DNA of 64,000 nt, from the NCBI GenBank assembly GCA_022821905.1, contig JAJECS010000029.1, positions 1 through 64,000 on the forward strand. Direction: 5' to 3'. The notes beneath the pieces are model-generated. The model had not been told where the DNA came from. It did not search any database and was given only the letters and a program-made list of their open reading frames with translations. The translations under genes and the position numbers were made by a program. The DNA comes from Chloroflexota bacterium (GTDB lineage Bacteria > Chloroflexota > UBA11872). Position 1 is the stretch's first letter. The number at the start of each line of letters is the position of its first letter. This document shows, in pieces, positions 8,190 to 19,547 of this stretch.

Positions 8190-9413
8190 GTGCGCATCCC
8201 CGACGTGCTCCAAACCCTGCGCCCGCTGATCGCCGGCGTGTATCTGCCGGCGTTCCTGATGTTCTTCGGCGTCGGGATGCTGACGCCGACGCTGCCGCTG
8301 TTCGCGGCGGAGCTGGGCGTGAACTACACGCTGGTGACGCTGGCGGTGGCGGTGACCGGCCTGGGCACGCTGCTCTGGAACGTTCCGGCCGGTCTGCTGC
8401 AGGCGCGCTGGAGCGAGCATCGCTCGGCGATCGTGGGATTGCTGGCGGTGGCGGCGGCGACGCTGGCGATGGGCTTCACGCGCGACTACACCCTGGTTGT
8501 GGTCTTCAGGGCGCTGGCCGGGATCGGCATGGCGACCTGGACGATCTCACGCATGTCGCACCTGGTGGCCGCCGTGCCGCAGCACCACCGCGGGCGGGCG
8601 ATGTCGCTATTCGGCGGGATCATGCGCATCAGCCTGTTTCCCAGCCCCGCCATAGGCGGCGCATTGGCCGAGCTGGTGAGCTACGAGGTGTGCTTCCTAG
8701 TGGCGGGCCTCTTTGCCGCCGTCGGCGTGCTGCCGATGCTGCTGATGCGGCACCGCGTCGAGCGGCCGCTGGGCAGCGTGCCCGCGCGGCATGTGGCGCC
8801 GTCGAGCCTGTGGGCGGTGCTGCGAGACCACTGGCGCGATCTCGCGACCGCCGGCACCGGGCACGTGCTGGCGTCGGCCGTCCGCGCGGGACGACAGGTG
8901 ATCATTCCGATCTACGGCGCGTTTGTGCTGGGTCTGGACGCCGCCGAGATCGGCGTGGTCGTCAGCGCCTCTGCGGCCATCGACATGACGCTGTTTCCGA
9001 TCGCGGGCTACGTGATGGATCGGTTTGGGCGCAAGTTCACGAACGCGCCGTCGATGGTGATGCTGGGCGCATCCATGGCCGTGCTGCCGCTAGCGCAGGA
9101 CTTCGTGGGATTGATCGTGGTGGGGCTCTTCGCCGGCGTGGCGAATGGATGGGGATCCGGCGCCATGCTGACGCTGGGGTCGGACCTGGCGCCCCGCGAG
9201 TCGCCGGGGCCGTTCCTGGGCGTCTGGCAGTTCATGGGGAACACGGGCATGACGGGCGGGCCGCTGATCGTCGGCGTAGTGGCCGATGCCGCCGGTCCGG
9301 ACGCGGCGCCGTTCTACCTGGCGGCGGCGGGGTTCGCCAGCGGGCTGATCTTCTTGCTGCTGGTGCGCGAGACGCACCGGGTGCGGGGACAGCCGGCGGC
9401 GGTGTCGGCGTAG
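8190..9413 (+). CDS. MFS transporter
   Basis: A 407-residue major facilitator with about 12 hydrophobic segments in two halves. A DRFGRKF loop matches the MFS signature between helices of the second half. I chose the GTG at 8190. An ATG at 8109 would leave only 2 bases to the divergent quinone reductase start and adds an Arg-rich, non-membrane leader. It ends directly against the stop of the convergent enolase-superfamily gene. It may export or import a substrate of the neighbouring catabolic enzymes; no substrate can be assigned. Confidence 0.85.
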   Translation: MRIPDVLQTLRPLIAGVYLPAFLMFFGVGMLTPTLPLFAAELGVNYTLVTLAVAVTGLGTLLWNVPAGLLQARWSEHRSAIVGLLAVAAATLAMGFTRDYTLVVVFRALAGIGMATWTISRMSHLVAAVPQHHRGRAMSLFGGIMRISLFPSPAIGGALAELVSYEVCFLVAGLFAAVGVLPMLLMRHRVERPLGSVPARHVAPSSLWAVLRDHWRDLATAGTGHVLASAVRAGRQVIIPIYGAFVLGLDAAEIGVVVSASAAIDMTLFPIAGYVMDRFGRKFTNAPSMVMLGASMAVLPLAQDFVGLIVVGLFAGVANGWGSGAMLTLGSDLAPRESPGPFLGVWQFMGNTGMTGGPLIVGVVADAAGPDAAPFYLAAAGFASGLIFLLLVRETHRVRGQPAAVSA

Positions 9414-10520
9414 CTACTTCGGCGTGACGGTGGCGTGGCGGGTGGACATGCGTTCGAGACGCTCGGGATCGGGTTCGGGCAGGCCCTCGGTGGCCGGCGC
9501 GAAAGTGAGATCGGGTTCGAGCTCCAGGGCCGGCGCCGCCAAGTCCTGGCGGTAGAACTTCGACGACGGGAACAGGTCACCCGGATAGGTGAAGTTGGGC
9601 AGCGTGGCCAGCTCGACGCACAGCGCCGCCCCAACGGAGCTTTCGAGCATCCCGCCGATCCACACTGGAATCCCGGCGTCGCGACAAACGTCGTGCATGG
9701 CGACGGAGTTGGTGAACCCGCCCGCCCGGCCGGGCTTGATGTTGACGTAGTGGCAGGCGCCGATGCGGATGGCCTGCTGGACCATCTCGAGGTCGCGGGC
9801 GGATTCGTCCAGGCAGATCGGCGTCTCGATCGCTCGCGCCAGCTCGGCGTGGTCGATGATGTCGTTCCAGCCCAGCGGTTGCTCGATGAAGGCCAGTCCC
9901 AGGTCGTCGATGGCCTCGAAGGTGTCGAGATCGTCGAGGGTGTAGCCGGAGTTGCAGTCGATGTGGATGAGGTGTTTCGGAAATGCCGAGCGCACGGCGC
10001 GCAGCATGTCGACGTCCCAGCCCGGGCGCACCTTGAGCTTGGTGCGCGGGAAGCCGGCGTCGACGGCCTGCTGCATGTTGCCGAGCAGCATGTCGATGGA
10101 GTCCTGCACGCCGAAGTCGGCGCCGGCGATGACGGGGCGCGTCTCGCCGCCGAGCAGGCGATGGACGGGCGTGCCGGTGATCTTGGACTCCAATGTCCAC
10201 CAGCACAGCTCGACCGCCGCCTTGGCGAAGCCGTTGCCCTTGGCGAAGGCGAGCCGGTCGTGGAGGTCCTGGGCCGTGTCGTATTCACGCCCCACGACAT
10301 GCGGCCCGAACACCTCGGCCACCAGGTAAAACACGCCGCCGGCGCACTCGTTCACGTAGTGCGGGGCGAAGAAGGGGGTGGCCTCGGCCCAGGCCTCGTG
10401 ATCGCCGCTGGTGGCTTTCACGAGCACCGAGTCGATGTCGTGGTCTTCGCCGTAGGCGGTGCGCCAGGGGTAGATGAGCGGCATTCGGACGTAGTAGACG
10501 TCCAGGCGGTCGATGCGCAT
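9414..10520 (-). CDS. Enolase-superfamily enzyme, N-succinylamino-acid racemase/OSBS-like
   Basis: A 368-residue muconate-lactonizing-enzyme subgroup protein. The KxK catalytic pair is K161/K163 in TKLKVRPG. Metal ligands are D188 in HIDCN, E213 in FIEQPL and D238 in CLDES, and the second-face lysine is K262 in NIKPGRAGG. The WIGGMLES segment is typical of the MenC2/N-succinylamino-acid racemase group. The window encodes the futalosine menaquinone pathway, so an o-succinylbenzoate synthase role is unlikely; racemisation of an N-acyl amino acid is the better guess. AGAGGAGG lies 5 bases before the ATG. Confidence 0.83.
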   Translation of the reverse strand: MRIDRLDVYYVRMPLIYPWRTAYGEDHDIDSVLVKATSGDHEAWAEATPFFAPHYVNECAGGVFYLVAEVFGPHVVGREYDTAQDLHDRLAFAKGNGFAKAAVELCWWTLESKITGTPVHRLLGGETRPVIAGADFGVQDSIDMLLGNMQQAVDAGFPRTKLKVRPGWDVDMLRAVRSAFPKHLIHIDCNSGYTLDDLDTFEAIDDLGLAFIEQPLGWNDIIDHAELARAIETPICLDESARDLEMVQQAIRIGACHYVNIKPGRAGGFTNSVAMHDVCRDAGIPVWIGGMLESSVGAALCVELATLPNFTYPGDLFPSSKFYRQDLAAPALELEPDLTFAPATEGLPEPDPERLERMSTRHATVTPK

Positions 10521-10614
10521 GCAGGCCTCCTCTGAAAGGCATGGTGACGGGACGGGACGCGGGATGCAATAGAAAACCCGCGACGAGACGCCCGAAAGCG
10601 CGTTGAGTCCGGAG

Positions 10615-12903
10615 CTAGCGCGTGCGGCGCTTGCAAACGACGGGCGTGGGATTGGACGGAGCCGCCACCGCGCCTTCGAGACGCAGGCGGGGCAGCCAGC
10701 GCAGCGGTCGCGGCAGCCACCAGTTGCGCGACCCGAGCAACTTCATCGAGGCCGGCACCAGGATGGAGCGAATGAGCGTGGCGTCGATGGCGACGGCGAC
10801 CGCCAGCCCGAAGCCAATCTGCTGGAAGACGACGAGGTCACCCGAGGCAAACCCGCCGAATACCGCGACCATGATCAGGGCGGCGCCGGTGATGAGCGCG
10901 CCGGTTCGCCGCAGGCCGAACGCCACGGACTCGGCGTTGTCGCCGGTCCGCTCAAAGCGCTCGCGAATGCGGCTGAGCAGGAACACGTGGTAGTCCATAG
11001 AAAGCCCAAACAGCACAGCGAAGAGCAGAATCGGGACCCAGGCCTCGATGGCCATGACCTTCTGAAAGCCCAGCAGGTCGGCGGCGAAGCCCATTTGGGA
11101 CACCAGCACGATCAGCCCATAGGCGGCGCCCACCGCCAGAAGATTCATGAGAATCGCCTTGGCCGGCACGATCAGCGAGCGGAAGACCACCAGCAGCAGG
11201 ACGAAACTGATGCTGAGGACGATGCCGAAGACCACCGGGGTGTATTGCGCGGCCACGTCGAAGTAGGCCACGTTCTGCGCCGTGACGCCGGTGACGTAGG
11301 CCCTGGCCTCGACATCGGCCAACGCCCGCGGAATGACTTCGTCGCGCAGACGGCGAACGGCGTCGGCGCCGGCGTCACTGGTGGGTTCGGCGACCAGCGG
11401 CACCGTTATGAGCGCGGCGGTGCCGTCCGGGCTCACTTCGAGGCGCGAGGGACCGAATGCCGGGTCGTCGGCGAGCGCCGCTTGCAGTCGGGCGATCGCC
11501 GCCTGCACGTCGGCAGCCGACGTGTCGCCGTCGACGACGATTTGGGCCGGTGAGACCAGGCCGCCGAGGAACTCACGCTGTAGCACGGCAAGTCCCTCAT
11601 GCGTCCGCGTCCCCGGCGGCAGGCTCGAAAGGCTGGAGGATCCCGTGTTGATCCCAATGTTGGGCACCGCGGCGGCGGCCAGCAGGCCACCAACGATGAC
11701 CAGGCTGACGACCGGCCGGCGCATGACGGCGTAGGCCAGTCTGTCCCACAGCGGGCGGCCCCGCCGGCGGTTGGCCGCGGCGGCGAGGCGTCCCAGGAAC
11801 GGAAGGCGCAGGGCATCGACGCGATCGCCCATGAGGCTGAGCACCGCCGGGAGCAGCGTGAGCGCCGCGAACACCGCCGCGGCAACCACGAGGATCGCAC
11901 CGGCCGCCAATCCCTGGAACACGTTTACGGGAATTGCCAGCAGCCCGAGCAGGGCCACGATGACGACCAGGCCGCTGATGAGCACCGCACGGCTGGCCGT
12001 GGCTCCCATGGTCGTGATGGCATCGACAGTGTCTCGGCCCGCGCGGCGCTCCTCGCGGTAGCGGGAGACGACGAACAGCGAGTAGTCGATGCCAACGGCC
12101 AGGCCCATCATCGTGACCATGTTGACCACGAAGAACGAGAGATCGAACACCTGGCCGATCAGTGCGGTCACGCCCAGGGCAATGACGATGGCCACTCCGG
12201 CGAGGATGATCGGGAGGAGCGCCGCGGCAAGGGCGCCGAACACCAGCACAAGAATCAGAAAGGCGATCGGCAGGGCCACCAGCTCGCCTTTTTGCAGGTC
12301 GCGCTCGGCGATCTCCCGGAAGTCCTGGCCGCCGGTGGCGCGCCCGGTCACATACGTCGTGAAGCCTTCCGTCTGCATGTCATCAACGACCGCGTGGACC
12401 TGGTGGACGTTGACGATCGCGTCCTCCAGGTCACCGCCCATGAGCACCGGCAGCAGCAGCGATCGGCGGTCCCGCGAGACCATCGAGGGATCGCCGGTCT
12501 GGTAGTAGCTGAACACGCCCTGCACCGTTGCCGGGCCGAGCGCGGTGAGATCGGCGTGTAACCGCTCGACCACGGTGCGGAAGGTCGACTCGTCCACGGT
12601 GCTCGCCTCGGACTGCACGATCACCAGCTCGGTGACACCGCCCGGACGGTTGAACCGCTCGGCGATGATCCGATCGCCGCGCACGTAGTCGGGGTTGTTC
12701 GAGATCCGTTGATCAGTCGTGAGCGAGCCGCCCAGCTGCGTCGCGACCAGCGCGCTCGCCGCCAGCAGCATGGCCGCCCAGATCATGATTGTGCGCCACG
12801 GATGGCGCGCGCAATGGGCGGCAAGTCCTCCCAGCGAGAGCTCGGGAATCGGCAGGCCGCCGGCGGCACCAAGGCTCGGCAATCGGCGAACGAAACGCCT
12901 CAT
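10615..12903 (-). CDS. MMPL/RND-family transporter
   Basis: A 762-residue inner-membrane protein with two MMPL repeats, each a membrane segment, an external loop and a five-helix bundle. The first membrane helix is at about 38-55. The family proton-relay motifs GIDYS (271-275) and SMDYH (635-639) are present. Such proteins are proton-driven exporters of lipids or drugs (MmpL/YdfJ type). I chose the ATG at 12903 because the in-frame extension upstream is Arg-rich and unlike the family. No TetR or MarR partner is adjacent. The upstream region holds a truncated isomerase. Confidence 0.88.
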   Translation of the reverse strand: MRRFVRRLPSLGAAGGLPIPELSLGGLAAHCARHPWRTIMIWAAMLLAASALVATQLGGSLTTDQRISNNPDYVRGDRIIAERFNRPGGVTELVIVQSEASTVDESTFRTVVERLHADLTALGPATVQGVFSYYQTGDPSMVSRDRRSLLLPVLMGGDLEDAIVNVHQVHAVVDDMQTEGFTTYVTGRATGGQDFREIAERDLQKGELVALPIAFLILVLVFGALAAALLPIILAGVAIVIALGVTALIGQVFDLSFFVVNMVTMMGLAVGIDYSLFVVSRYREERRAGRDTVDAITTMGATASRAVLISGLVVIVALLGLLAIPVNVFQGLAAGAILVVAAAVFAALTLLPAVLSLMGDRVDALRLPFLGRLAAAANRRRGRPLWDRLAYAVMRRPVVSLVIVGGLLAAAAVPNIGINTGSSSLSSLPPGTRTHEGLAVLQREFLGGLVSPAQIVVDGDTSAADVQAAIARLQAALADDPAFGPSRLEVSPDGTAALITVPLVAEPTSDAGADAVRRLRDEVIPRALADVEARAYVTGVTAQNVAYFDVAAQYTPVVFGIVLSISFVLLLVVFRSLIVPAKAILMNLLAVGAAYGLIVLVSQMGFAADLLGFQKVMAIEAWVPILLFAVLFGLSMDYHVFLLSRIRERFERTGDNAESVAFGLRRTGALITGAALIMVAVFGGFASGDLVVFQQIGFGLAVAVAIDATLIRSILVPASMKLLGSRNWWLPRPLRWLPRLRLEGAVAAPSNPTPVVCKRRTR

Positions 12904-13179
12904 CGATCCGCCGCCGGGTCGCGCTCGATCGGGCGAGGTTCCAACCAGGTCCCGTCTATGCCAGAGCCGCGCGTGGCTGGTGCGAAACAAGCGGCTGCGC
13001 CCCCGAAGTGGGCATCGCGCTTCTCGAATCGCAGAGGGCGGCGCTAGACGCCGCATGCTAGATGAGACCAGTGTGTGGCGCGCATCGACCGCGCCAGTGT
13101 GAGTTCCGCAACGCGGTGGCGAAGCGCTCCGGCGATTTTGTAAGAAGACTTACAGTGCGGGCAGCGAAATTTGTCCTGG

Positions 13180-13568
13180 CGAAGCGCCTGCGCATCGAGC
13201 CGCACGCGGACAGCGTGACCTGGTCACCGGAGCTGGCGCTGCGCATGCTGGACGACATGCCCGGCCTGTCGTTAACGCTGGATCACTCGCACTTCGTGTT
13301 CCACGGCATGCCCTATGAGCACATCGCGCTGATGCATCCGCACGGGACGCACTGGCACGTGCGCCAGGCGGCGCTGTCGCAGCTGCAATTGCGCTTTGAC
13401 GAGGGCACCATCGACTTCCCGCGGATCGTGGCCGACCTGAAGCACGACGGCTACGACGGAGTGATGGCGCTGGAGCTGGCGACGACACCGTGGCTGGGCC
13501 TCAACCACATGGACGTGCTGACGGAGACGATCTTGCTGAGGGATCAGATGCGGGGGTTGCTGGCGTAG
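13180..13568 (+). pseudogene. Truncated sugar-phosphate isomerase/epimerase (AP endonuclease 2 superfamily)
   Basis: From about 13180 the frame reads like the last 130 residues of a xylose-isomerase-like TIM barrel. It has RLRIEPHADS, then LTLDHSHF, a HVRQA block, GTIDFPRI and ALEL near the end. Full-length family members are about 270-290 residues. The region upstream in the same frame (13062-13180) does not resemble the missing N-terminal half, and no start with a ribosome site is present. I interpret it as a decayed gene that lost its 5' half, possibly during the rearrangement that placed the MMPL gene next to it. Confidence 0.7.
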
Positions 13569-13608
13569 GCAGGCCGGTGCGGCACCGATAAGCGCAGCAC
13601 TTGCGGTG

Positions 13609-13614
13609 TATACT
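13609..13614 (+). promoter_or_regulatory. Putative -10 element for the RNA leader and DUF3800 gene
   Basis: TATACT lies 6 bases before the first base of the structured RNA stem at 13621, which would be the expected transcription start. No clear -35 box is seen at the right spacing, so this is a modest call. Confidence 0.4.
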
Positions 13615-13620
13615 TGGGCT

Positions 13621-13671
13621 TGACCAGGAGGGTCACGGTTAACTGACCCGTGGGATTCGTCCCCCTGGTCA
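13621..13671 (+). ncRNA. Structured RNA leader upstream of DUF3800 gene (candidate DUF3800 RNA motif)
   Basis: A compact 51-base element is closed by a perfect 8-bp stem, TGACCAGG (13621-13628) with CCTGGTCA (13664-13671). Inside, GGGTCA (13630-13635) can pair with TGACCC (13644-13649). GGGA (13652-13655) pairs with TCCC (13660-13663) around a UUCG tetraloop. An alternative pairing CACGG/CCGTG (13634-13638 with 13648-13652) is exclusive with the inner stem, so a switch or pseudoknot is possible. A T-rich run (TTCTTTTT) follows at 13673-13681. Comparative work has described several 'DUF3800' RNA motifs that lie just upstream of DUF3800 genes; position and shape here fit, but which class it belongs to is not known to me. 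Confidence 0.72.
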
Positions 13672-13695
13672 CGTTCTTTTTCGGAGACTGGCGCG

Positions 13696-14442
13696 ATGTA
13701 TCTGTTATACCTCGATGAGTCGGGTCTCCATCAAGGCCCTTACTTCGTACTCGCTGGCCTTGCCGTACACGAGACGCAATCGCATTCGCTCTCATCTGCG
13801 GTCGACAATCTCTTGGAAGCGCGACTTTCGTCACACGCGCAAGCCGAACCGTTACGTGCAACGGCTATTCGTGCCGGAGCCGATTCACCGTGGGACGAGA
13901 TTGACAAGAGGCTTCGGTACGACCTGCTCGACGAGACCTACGAGGTCATCCGGGAAAGCGGGACCGTTCTATTCGGCGTAGCAATTGAACGAGGGTGGCT
14001 GCCTTCGGGCGAAAACGAATACCTATTCGCTCTCGAGAGCATTGCCCGGCGGTTCGACGGGTGCCTGCAACGGATGAATCGCCTCGAATCCAACTGGCAA
14101 CGGGGGATTATCATCGTCGCCGAGTCTCAGTTCCGCGCACGGATTGAGACCCTCGCACTGAGGATCCAACAACAGGGCACACGGTGGGGCGAGCTTCGGA
14201 ACCTCGCAGAAGTCCCATTGTTTACCTCCGCCTCCAACTCTCGGATGCTTCAGCTCGCCGACCTGTGTGCGAACGCGGTACATGCTCGATACGCCACAGG
14301 CCATGCGCGCCACTTTGACCGAATCGCTCCGCGCTTCGATGCGAACGCTGGAATCGTCCATGGCCTCTGGCACGCTTCCCGAGATCATCAAACGTGCCTT
14401 TGTCCCGGATGCCTTAGCAGGCGGATCGCTGGTAGCGACTAG
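13696..14442 (+). CDS. DUF3800 domain-containing protein
   Basis: A 248-residue protein opening with MYLLYLDESG, the N-terminal signature of DUF3800, with acidic pair D7/E8. A second acidic strand is IIIVAES (E143), and the conserved C-terminal QLADL is at 186-190. The spread of acidic residues on strands recalls RNase H-like nucleases, but catalysis is unproven. The tail carries a CxCxxC cluster (C234, C236, C239) that might bind metal. The gene sits 24 bases after the structured RNA and is convergent with an SDR. Such genes are often found in mobile or defence contexts. Codon use is less GC-biased than in the neighbours, consistent with transfer. Confidence 0.85.
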   Translation: MYLLYLDESGLHQGPYFVLAGLAVHETQSHSLSSAVDNLLEARLSSHAQAEPLRATAIRAGADSPWDEIDKRLRYDLLDETYEVIRESGTVLFGVAIERGWLPSGENEYLFALESIARRFDGCLQRMNRLESNWQRGIIIVAESQFRARIETLALRIQQQGTRWGELRNLAEVPLFTSASNSRMLQLADLCANAVHARYATGHARHFDRIAPRFDANAGIVHGLWHASRDHQTCLCPGCLSRRIAGSD

Positions 14443-14454
14443 CCGATCATTCGC

Positions 14455-15216
14455 TCATACCGGCTTCCCGCCGTGGACCATGAGCACCTGGCCGGTGGCG
14501 AGGCGGTTGTGAACCACGAAGCCCATGATCGCGTCGGCCACGTCCTCCGGCTCGCAGACGCGCTGGAGATAGGTGCCGGTGCGGGCGCGCTCTCGGTTGG
14601 TGTCGGCGTACGTCGGGTCGGGATGGTCGTAGTGCCACTCGGTGTTGATGAATCCGGGGGCGACGCAGTTGACCCGCACGTCGGGAGCCAGCGCCCGCGC
14701 GAGCGTGCGGGTGAGGCTGTGCACCGCCGCCTTGGAGGCGCAGTAGGGAATCGAGCTGCCGGAGTCGCCGATACCGGCGACCGAACCGACATTCACGACC
14801 ACGCCCGAGCCGCCGGCGCGCAGGTGCGGCGCGGCGGCGCGGGTGACGTTGAACAGCCCCTGGACGTTGGTGGCGAAGATGACCTCCCAGGCTTCGTCCT
14901 CCACGCTGTCGAGGTTCAGGATGTCGCTGAAGCGGGTGACCGCAGCGTTGTTGACCAGGATGTCGAGACCGCCCAGGGCGTCGACCGCTTCGGCGACAAG
15001 CGTCCGCGCCGCGTCCGGCGAGCTCACGTCCGCCGCGATGGGCACGGCGGTTACGCCGTGGGCGCGGGCGTTTTCCGCGACCGCATCGGCGCGGTCCTTC
15101 GATCGCACGTAGTTCACGGCGACGGAGGCGCCGCGCTCGGCCAGCATCTCGACCGTGGCGGCGCCGACGCCGCGGCTGCCTCCGGTCACCAGGGCGCGTT
15201 TGCCGCTGAGCGTCAT
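14455..15216 (-). CDS. SDR-family oxidoreductase
   Basis: A 253-residue classical SDR. Near the N-terminus TGGSRGVG marks the cofactor site. It also has NNAAV, the catalytic serine in VGSVAG and the YCASK Tyr/Lys pair. NNAAV replaces the usual NNAG, a common variation. AAGGAG lies 8 bases before the ATG at 15216, which decides the start over longer in-frame options. It is divergent from the thioredoxin-domain gene (15345) with about 130 bases between, room for two promoters. Similar to 3-oxoacyl-ACP reductase-like or sugar dehydrogenases; substrate unknown. Confidence 0.87.
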   Translation of the reverse strand: MTLSGKRALVTGGSRGVGAATVEMLAERGASVAVNYVRSKDRADAVAENARAHGVTAVPIAADVSSPDAARTLVAEAVDALGGLDILVNNAAVTRFSDILNLDSVEDEAWEVIFATNVQGLFNVTRAAAPHLRAGGSGVVVNVGSVAGIGDSGSSIPYCASKAAVHSLTRTLARALAPDVRVNCVAPGFINTEWHYDHPDPTYADTNRERARTGTYLQRVCEPEDVADAIMGFVVHNRLATGQVLMVHGGKPV

Positions 15217-15344
15217 TGCAGGAACTCCTTCGATCCGCCTCATTCGAGCGGCATGGTACGCGCCCGCCGTTGGCGGCGAGCCGGCCGCCGGGTGAGAATC
15301 GGGAGCCGCCCGGACCGCCGCGCGGCTCACCGACGGGTCACAGC

Positions 15345-17378
<2,034 letters not shown>

Positions 17379-17422
17379 CGCCGGGCCGGTAGGATGGGGC
17401 AACAGCGAAGTCGGGGGCTGCG

Positions 17423-18322
17423 ATGGACGTTCTGCGAATAACGCCGCGGGGCTTCTGCCATGGCGTGGTGGACGCCATCCGCCTGGCGCAAGAGGCCGGT
17501 CAAACGCACGAGGGCCCCGTGTACATGCTGGGCTATCTGGTGCACAACGCCCACGTGGTGCAGGAGCTCGCCCAGTACAACGTGAAGCTCATCGATCTTG
17601 ACGATCGGTTTGCCGGGCTGGAGAAAATCGAAAGCGGCACGGTGATCCTGACGGCGCACGGCGTGTCGCCGGCGGTGAAGTCGCGAGCGATGGACCGCGG
17701 GCTGACCGTGATCGACGCGACCTGCTCCGACGTCTACGTGACGCACGACCTGATCATCGACCTGGTCGACAAGGGCTACCAGATCATCTACGTGGGCAAG
17801 CCGGGCCATCCCGAGCCTGAAGGGGCGATCGGCGAAGCGCCCGATCACGTGCACCTGGTCTCGTCGATGGACGACGTCGCCAAGCTCGATCTCGATGCGG
17901 CGCACATCGCCGTGACGACGCAAACCACGCTGAGCGTCTGGGACACCGAGGACATCATCTCCAGCATTCTGGACAAATACCCCGACGCCGAGGTGCACAA
18001 CGACATCTGCCTGGCCACCCAGGATCGCCAGGAAGCGGCCGTTGCCGCGGCCGACGAGTGCGATCTGGTGCTGGTCGTGGGGAGCGAGCGCAGCTCCAAC
18101 TCACGGCGTCTGGTCGAGGTGGTGCGTGACATCAAGGGCAAGCCGGCGTATCTGGTGGACACCGTCGCGGAAATCGACCTGCAGTGGTTCGTGGATACGA
18201 AGCGCGTGGGGATTACCGCCGGGGCTTCAACGCCGGCACGGCTGACCCGCGAAGTGATCGAGTTCGTGGAGGCCTACGAGCCGGCGATCTCGGTCCCCAA
18301 CGGGGGAAGCGAGCCGGACTAG
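17423..18322 (+). CDS. ispH: 4-hydroxy-3-methylbut-2-enyl diphosphate reductase
   Basis: A 299-residue IspH/LytB enzyme, the last step of the MEP pathway, giving IPP and DMAPP from HMBPP. The three cysteines that hold the iron-sulfur cluster are C12 in PRGFCHG, C101 in DATCSD and C196 in NDICLAT. Substrate-binding histidines are in LVHN (41) and TAHG (79), and the catalytic acid is E131 in HPEPEG. This shows the organism makes isoprenoids by the MEP route, needed here for the menaquinone side chain. It follows the thioredoxin-domain gene by 44 bases. Confidence 0.97.
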   Translation: MDVLRITPRGFCHGVVDAIRLAQEAGQTHEGPVYMLGYLVHNAHVVQELAQYNVKLIDLDDRFAGLEKIESGTVILTAHGVSPAVKSRAMDRGLTVIDATCSDVYVTHDLIIDLVDKGYQIIYVGKPGHPEPEGAIGEAPDHVHLVSSMDDVAKLDLDAAHIAVTTQTTLSVWDTEDIISSILDKYPDAEVHNDICLATQDRQEAAVAAADECDLVLVVGSERSSNSRRLVEVVRDIKGKPAYLVDTVAEIDLQWFVDTKRVGITAGASTPARLTREVIEFVEAYEPAISVPNGGSEPD

Positions 18323-19374
18323 AGCCGCTCGGACGAGCCGGATTGCTCGGCTTGCGCGTTGAGGTCATCGACCACGAATGGCAGCAGCGGCACACCCAGC
18401 TCACGCGATTCATCGAAGCGCTCCCACTCGATCTCGCCGGGCACGAAGATGCGCGACGTGCCGTCCACGCGGTCGCAGTCGTGGAACATCTCGATCTGCT
18501 GATCGACGAGGGCCGTGAACGCGTCAGGCGGCATGAAGGCCGCGACATCGATGGCGTGAAACCAGTGGCCGGTAGCGCCGTGACTCCCATCAGGCTGCGG
18601 CCGCCCCACCCTGGGCCCAAAGCTGGCGCCGGCGAGCACGCCGGCCAGGAGATCGACGACCTGCGCCAGACCGATGCCCTTGGGCCCTCCGATGGAAACG
18701 CCGGATCCCTCGGCGAGATCGGCGGGGTCGTTGCTCGGCTGGCCGTGGCGGTCCAAAATCCAGCCGTCTGGCACCGTCTGCCCCAAGCGTTCGGCGATCG
18801 CCACGCGCGAGTTGGCCGAGACGGACATGGCCATGTCCAGCACGACCGGGCGCTCCCGAGCCGCGGGAATGGCGAAGGCGATGGGGTTGTTGCCAACCAT
18901 GCGCTTCCGCCCGCCAAAGGGAAACATCGTGGGCCCGGCGTTGGTGGCGGCAAACCCGATCATCCGGTGCGGCAGCGCCATCATGGCGAAGTGGGCGGCC
19001 GCGCCGAAGTGGTTGCTCCCCTTGGTAAACCCGGTGGCCGCCCCGCTGGCGCTGGCCTTTCGAATCACCGCCTGCATGGTGAAGTGGCCCGCGACGGCGC
19101 CTGGCGCGCGGTCGCCGTCCACGTGAACCGTCGCGGGAGTTTCGCTCACGATGCGCGGTTGAGCCTTGGCGTTGGTGGACCCGCGCCGGATCTCCTTGCA
19201 GTACTTCGGCAGCATCACGTGGCCATGGGTGCGGACGCCGCGCATGTCGGCGGCGATGAGGTTGTCGGCCAGGATGCCGGCGTGGTCGGCGCTCAGTCCG
19301 AGGTTTTGCAGAAGCGCGACGTCGAAGCGGCGAAGGTCAGCTTCGGGAATACGCACATATTCGTCAGGCGGCAT
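18319..19374 (-). CDS. Ldh2/malate-lactate dehydrogenase family oxidoreductase (copy A)
   Basis: A 351-residue NAD(P)-dependent dehydrogenase of the Ldh2 family. This family includes sulfolactate, ureidoglycolate and 2,3-diketogulonate dehydrogenases and cyclic imine reductases, and is unrelated to Rossmann LDHs. The conserved catalytic histidines appear in RGVRTHG and GSNHFGA. The NPIAF and GGPKGIGL segments of the nucleotide site are also present. I chose the ATG at 19374 because the preceding residues are not family-like. It overlaps the convergent ispH stop by 4 bases. It is the first of four such paralogues in the window. Confidence 0.87.
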   Translation of the reverse strand: MPPDEYVRIPEADLRRFDVALLQNLGLSADHAGILADNLIAADMRGVRTHGHVMLPKYCKEIRRGSTNAKAQPRIVSETPATVHVDGDRAPGAVAGHFTMQAVIRKASASGAATGFTKGSNHFGAAAHFAMMALPHRMIGFAATNAGPTMFPFGGRKRMVGNNPIAFAIPAARERPVVLDMAMSVSANSRVAIAERLGQTVPDGWILDRHGQPSNDPADLAEGSGVSIGGPKGIGLAQVVDLLAGVLAGASFGPRVGRPQPDGSHGATGHWFHAIDVAAFMPPDAFTALVDQQIEMFHDCDRVDGTSRIFVPGEIEWERFDESRELGVPLLPFVVDDLNAQAEQSGSSERL

Positions 19375-19547
19375 GGCGTGGCCGATTCCGGGAATGCAGG
19401 ACGCCTCAGAATCGTACGTCAGGCGTGGGTTGGCAATGGATCGAAGCCGGCGACCGTTCACATCTCACTCACGTAGACCGGTGGGCCGCTGGCCAGACGG
19501 GCCTGGGTTGATACGATCATCGCCGCTGATCCGACCGAGAAATCGAC

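Noticed and set aside
13148-13170. A shared GGGCAGCGAAAT string with 63448-63462
   Set aside because: Only 12 exact bases match, in unrelated contexts, which is too little in GC-rich DNA to call a repeat.
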